Of a stretch of 64,000 nt of DNA, positions 61,944-64,000 are shown in pieces. Both the position numbers and the translations under genes were made by a program. Within the stretch, counting starts at the first letter, position 1. Each line of letters opens with the position of its first letter. Origin of the DNA: Coprousia sp963931435. GTDB lineage: Bacteria; Actinomycetota; Coriobacteriia; Coriobacteriales; Coriobacteriaceae. The stretch lies in the NCBI GenBank assembly GCA_963931435.1, contig OZ007012.1, positions 2,170,001 through 2,234,000 of the forward strand, read 5' to 3'. Under the pieces are notes generated by a model, which saw only the letters and a program-made list of their open reading frames with translations, was not told where the DNA came from and did not search any database.

Positions 61944-63533
61944 TTAGGCGTTGCCCTGTCGCGCCGGCTCGTGCGCCGTGCTCGCGGCGGTCGCAGGCAG
62001 GATAGTTAATACTACCAGTATACGCGTGGCGGGCGTGCACTTGAATCGCTCGTCGAGCCGCACGCCGCCCACCCAGGCCACCGCCCCGCCCGGCGCGGTG
62101 CGCACCACGGGCACCCGCGTGCGCTCCGAGACGGGGATGCGCTCGGCGCCCAGAAGATCCGAGAGCTTCTTGGAGCGGCCGTGCATCCCCAGCGGGCACA
62201 TCACGTCGCCGGGCGCAGGGGCGTCCACCCACAGGCGGGCCGTGCGCGCCTCCGCCGGGAGCTCGGGCCCCGCCTCGGCGAGGCGGGCGAGGTCGCGCTC
62301 GGCATAGCCCAGCGCCGCCGCATCGAGGGCGACGACATGGCGCCCCTCCTCCTCGGCGGCGCGTGTGAGCTCGCGCGCCCGCGCCACCGGGTCGCACCCC
62401 GCCGGGATGCGCTCCAGGCGCGCCTCGAGAACCGCCTCGTTGGCGAGCGCCATGCGGCCCGGCACGGTCAGCCAGCCGGCCGCCAGCTCCTCATGCGCCG
62501 CGGGCGTGCGCAGCGCGAGAGCGCCGAACTCCATGCGCGCGTCGATGCCGCCCGGCAGCGTCACCGAGCCCTCGCCCGCCGCGACGCAGGCGAGCACCGC
62601 CTCGACGTGGCGCATCTCCAAGCGGGCCTCAGGATCGAGCTGGCCCACCGCCAGGCGCACCATGCGGCGCGCGAGCGCGATGTCCGCGGCGGCCAGGCGC
62701 CGGGCGTCGAGCACCACGAGCCCGTCCTGCTGGCGTCGTATGCACGAACGCAGCGCCGTGGCCGCCAGGCGCCCGAGCAGGGCGTCCTCGTCGCCCAGGA
62801 TGTCGCAGGTCGAAGAGAGGGCGCGCACCACGTGCGGATTGCGCGAGGCCGCCAGCGGAACCACCCGATGGCGCACGAAGTTGCGCAGATAGGACGTGTC
62901 CTGGTTGGATGCGTCCTCGCGCCACGGGATGCCCGCGACCTCCAGGTAGCGGCAGAGCTCGTCGTGCGTGCAGTCGAGCAGCGGTCGGACGATGATGTTG
63001 CGGCGGCGCGGGATGCTGGAAAGCCCCGCCGGACCCGACCCCTTGATGGCGTTCATGAAGAACGTCTCGGCGCGGTCGCTCGCCGTGTGCGCCGTGAGGA
63101 TGCGCGCCTGCGCGCGGCGCACGCCCGCGGCGCGGCACAGCTCGCCCACATAGCGGCGGGCGGCTCGGTAGCGCGCCTCGCGGGCGGCGGCCTCCAGGTT
63201 CTGGCCCGATATGCCCTCGAACGAGACGTGCTCCACACACAGCGGCAGGCCGTAGCGCTCGCACAGCTCCCGCACGAACGCCTCGTCGCCGTCGGATGCC
63301 GCGCCGCGCAGGTGATGGTTGACGTGCAGCACGTGCAGGCGCTCGCGGGCGATGCGCGCCCGGCCGCGGCCATCGGCCACATCCAGCCGCGACGTGCACG
63401 CCATCACGAGCAGCGCCGTGGAGTCCGCGCCTCCTGATACCATGAGGACGACGGGGGCCGCCGGTTCGGCGGCGCGGCCGGGACGCGTGGCGCCTGAACG
63501 ATGTTGGGCGAAATGCTGCGCTACCGTCGACAC
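61944..63533 (-). CDS. tilS: tRNA(Ile)-lysidine synthetase TilS
   Basis: A 529-residue enzyme that attaches lysine to C34 of tRNA-Ile(CAU). The PP-loop is SGGADST (33-39). HVNHHLRG, LTAHTASDRAETFFM, RPLLDCTHDEL and WREDASNQDTSYLRNFVRH are conserved TilS blocks, and the C-terminal substrate-binding domain is present. The start is GTG at 63533, with AAGGAGG six bases upstream. It heads the tilS-hpt-ftsH cluster. Confidence 0.94.
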   Translation of the reverse strand: MSTVAQHFAQHRSGATRPGRAAEPAAPVVLMVSGGADSTALLVMACTSRLDVADGRGRARIARERLHVLHVNHHLRGAASDGDEAFVRELCERYGLPLCVEHVSFEGISGQNLEAAAREARYRAARRYVGELCRAAGVRRAQARILTAHTASDRAETFFMNAIKGSGPAGLSSIPRRRNIIVRPLLDCTHDELCRYLEVAGIPWREDASNQDTSYLRNFVRHRVVPLAASRNPHVVRALSSTCDILGDEDALLGRLAATALRSCIRRQQDGLVVLDARRLAAADIALARRMVRLAVGQLDPEARLEMRHVEAVLACVAAGEGSVTLPGGIDARMEFGALALRTPAAHEELAAGWLTVPGRMALANEAVLEARLERIPAGCDPVARARELTRAAEEEGRHVVALDAAALGYAERDLARLAEAGPELPAEARTARLWVDAPAPGDVMCPLGMHGRSKKLSDLLGAERIPVSERTRVPVVRTAPGGAVAWVGGVRLDERFKCTPATRILVVLTILPATAASTAHEPARQGNA

Positions 63534-63560
63534 GAGCGACCTCCTTACCTATGGGTTGAC

Positions 63561-63566
63561 ATTGTA
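63561..63566 (-). promoter_or_regulatory. Possible -10 box of the tilS-hpt-ftsH operon
   Basis: TACAAT on the minus strand lies 28 bases before the tilS GTG and leaves room for its AAGGAGG leader. No good -35 is seen. Confidence 0.3.
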
Positions 63567-63581
63567 GCTTTTGGAGCGGAC

Positions 63582-64000
63582 ATGGCGCGAACAGGCGAGG
63601 GCGCAGCGGGACGGGAGCCCGCGCGCGTGCTTCATCTTCATATCCTCGGCAGCGGCTCGAAGGGCAACTGCGCCCTCATCGAGGGTCCCGAGGGCCTCAT
63701 CATGATCGACAACGGGTTCTCGCGCCGCGAGGTCGTCTCCCGCATGCACGAGCTCGATCTGGACGAGGGCGCGGTGCGCGCGCTCATCCTCACCCATGAG
63801 CACTCCGACCACGTCAAAGGGGTCACCGTCTGGTGCCGCCGGTTCGAAGGCGGGCTCTTCGCCAGCCTGGGCACGGCCGAGGCGCGCAGCTACCTGGCAG
63901 CGCTCCCCTTCACCTCGTTCGCGCCGGGCGCGACGCTCCATGTGGCGGGCGTGCGGATCGACACCTTCCCCACCTCGCACGACGTGGTCGATCCCGTGGG
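63582..64000 (+). CDS. YycJ/VicX-like metallo-beta-lactamase-fold hydrolase, N-terminal part (runs off the window)
   Basis: The visible 139 residues begin MARTGEGAAG and enter the fold at LHILGSGSKGNCALIEG. The metal-binding motif LTHEHSDHVKG lies at ~70-80. LGSGSKGN together with this motif is typical of YycJ/WalJ, a probable DNA exonuclease-like MBL enzyme. The ATG at 63582 follows TTTTGGAGCGGAC. It is divergent from tilS and truncated by the window end. Confidence 0.85.
   Translation, partial: MARTGEGAAGREPARVLHLHILGSGSKGNCALIEGPEGLIMIDNGFSRREVVSRMHELDLDEGAVRALILTHEHSDHVKGVTVWCRRFEGGLFASLGTAEARSYLAALPFTSFAPGATLHVAGVRIDTFPTSHDVVDPV

Overview
The window is GC-rich, bacterial and gene-dense, with short intergenic gaps, frequent translational coupling and several GTG starts. 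Its gene content suggests an anaerobic, carbohydrate-fermenting Coriobacteriia member (Collinsella/Atopobiaceae type): an Xfp-type phosphoketolase, a complete FabK-type fatty-acid operon, a LarE protein, a remnant of a beta-glucoside PTS and an LPXTG-type surface protein. The lineage is inferred from content only. No rRNA, CRISPR array, prophage or complete insertion sequence is visible.

Layout. 1-5.5 kb: start of tadA, a ROK sugar kinase, tRNA-Ser(UGA), a Tat-exported LPXTG-type metallophosphoesterase and a zinc-ribbon membrane protein. 5.7-9.8 kb: ilvE diverging from cysE and two tandem esterases. 9.8-12.8 kb: accessory patch with two copies of a structured ~136-bp repeat, a broken small membrane protein, an endonuclease-like orphan and a guanidine exporter gene (gdx) under a guanidine-III riboswitch. 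12.8-20 kb: a MarR regulator with two half-size ABC exporters, a small orphan and a CapA-like protein. 20-26.3 kb: xfp and an XRE-type membrane regulator, followed by what looks like a decayed second copy of both, with a Fic gene between the remnants. 26.5-35.2 kb: glmS, a LacI regulator, a VanZ-RDD membrane protein coupled to a HAD phosphatase, larE and an EF-G-like GTPase.

35.4-45.9 kb: twelve co-directional genes on the minus strand, acpP-accB-accC-accD-accA-fabH-fabK-fabD-fabG-fabF-fabZ-marR. They encode malonyl-CoA production and the whole type II elongation cycle, with a FabT-like regulator last. An intrinsic terminator separates acpP from accB, and a large inverted-repeat element sits between fabD and fabG. 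46.2-48.2 kb: a deletion-fused bglG/bglF remnant followed by an intact ChbG-type deacetylase. 48.3-50 kb: an AlbA_2 (Schlafen-like) regulator with an array of 14-bp palindromes upstream. 50-59 kb: a MacB/FtsX-like ABC protein, an RlmD-type RNA methyltransferase, a membrane lipase, an FmdE-like zinc protein, a PHP phosphatase and an aminotransferase. 59-64 kb: the tilS-hpt-ftsH cluster and the start of a YycJ-like metallo-hydrolase.

The most unusual signals are (i) a family of 136-140-bp elements with two nested helices and a shared ACCTGC-containing loop, in which the helices are kept while their sequences change; (ii) the regularly spaced palindrome array upstream of the AlbA_2 gene; (iii) the decayed xfp/regulator duplication around fic; and (iv) the bglG-bglF deletion fusion.
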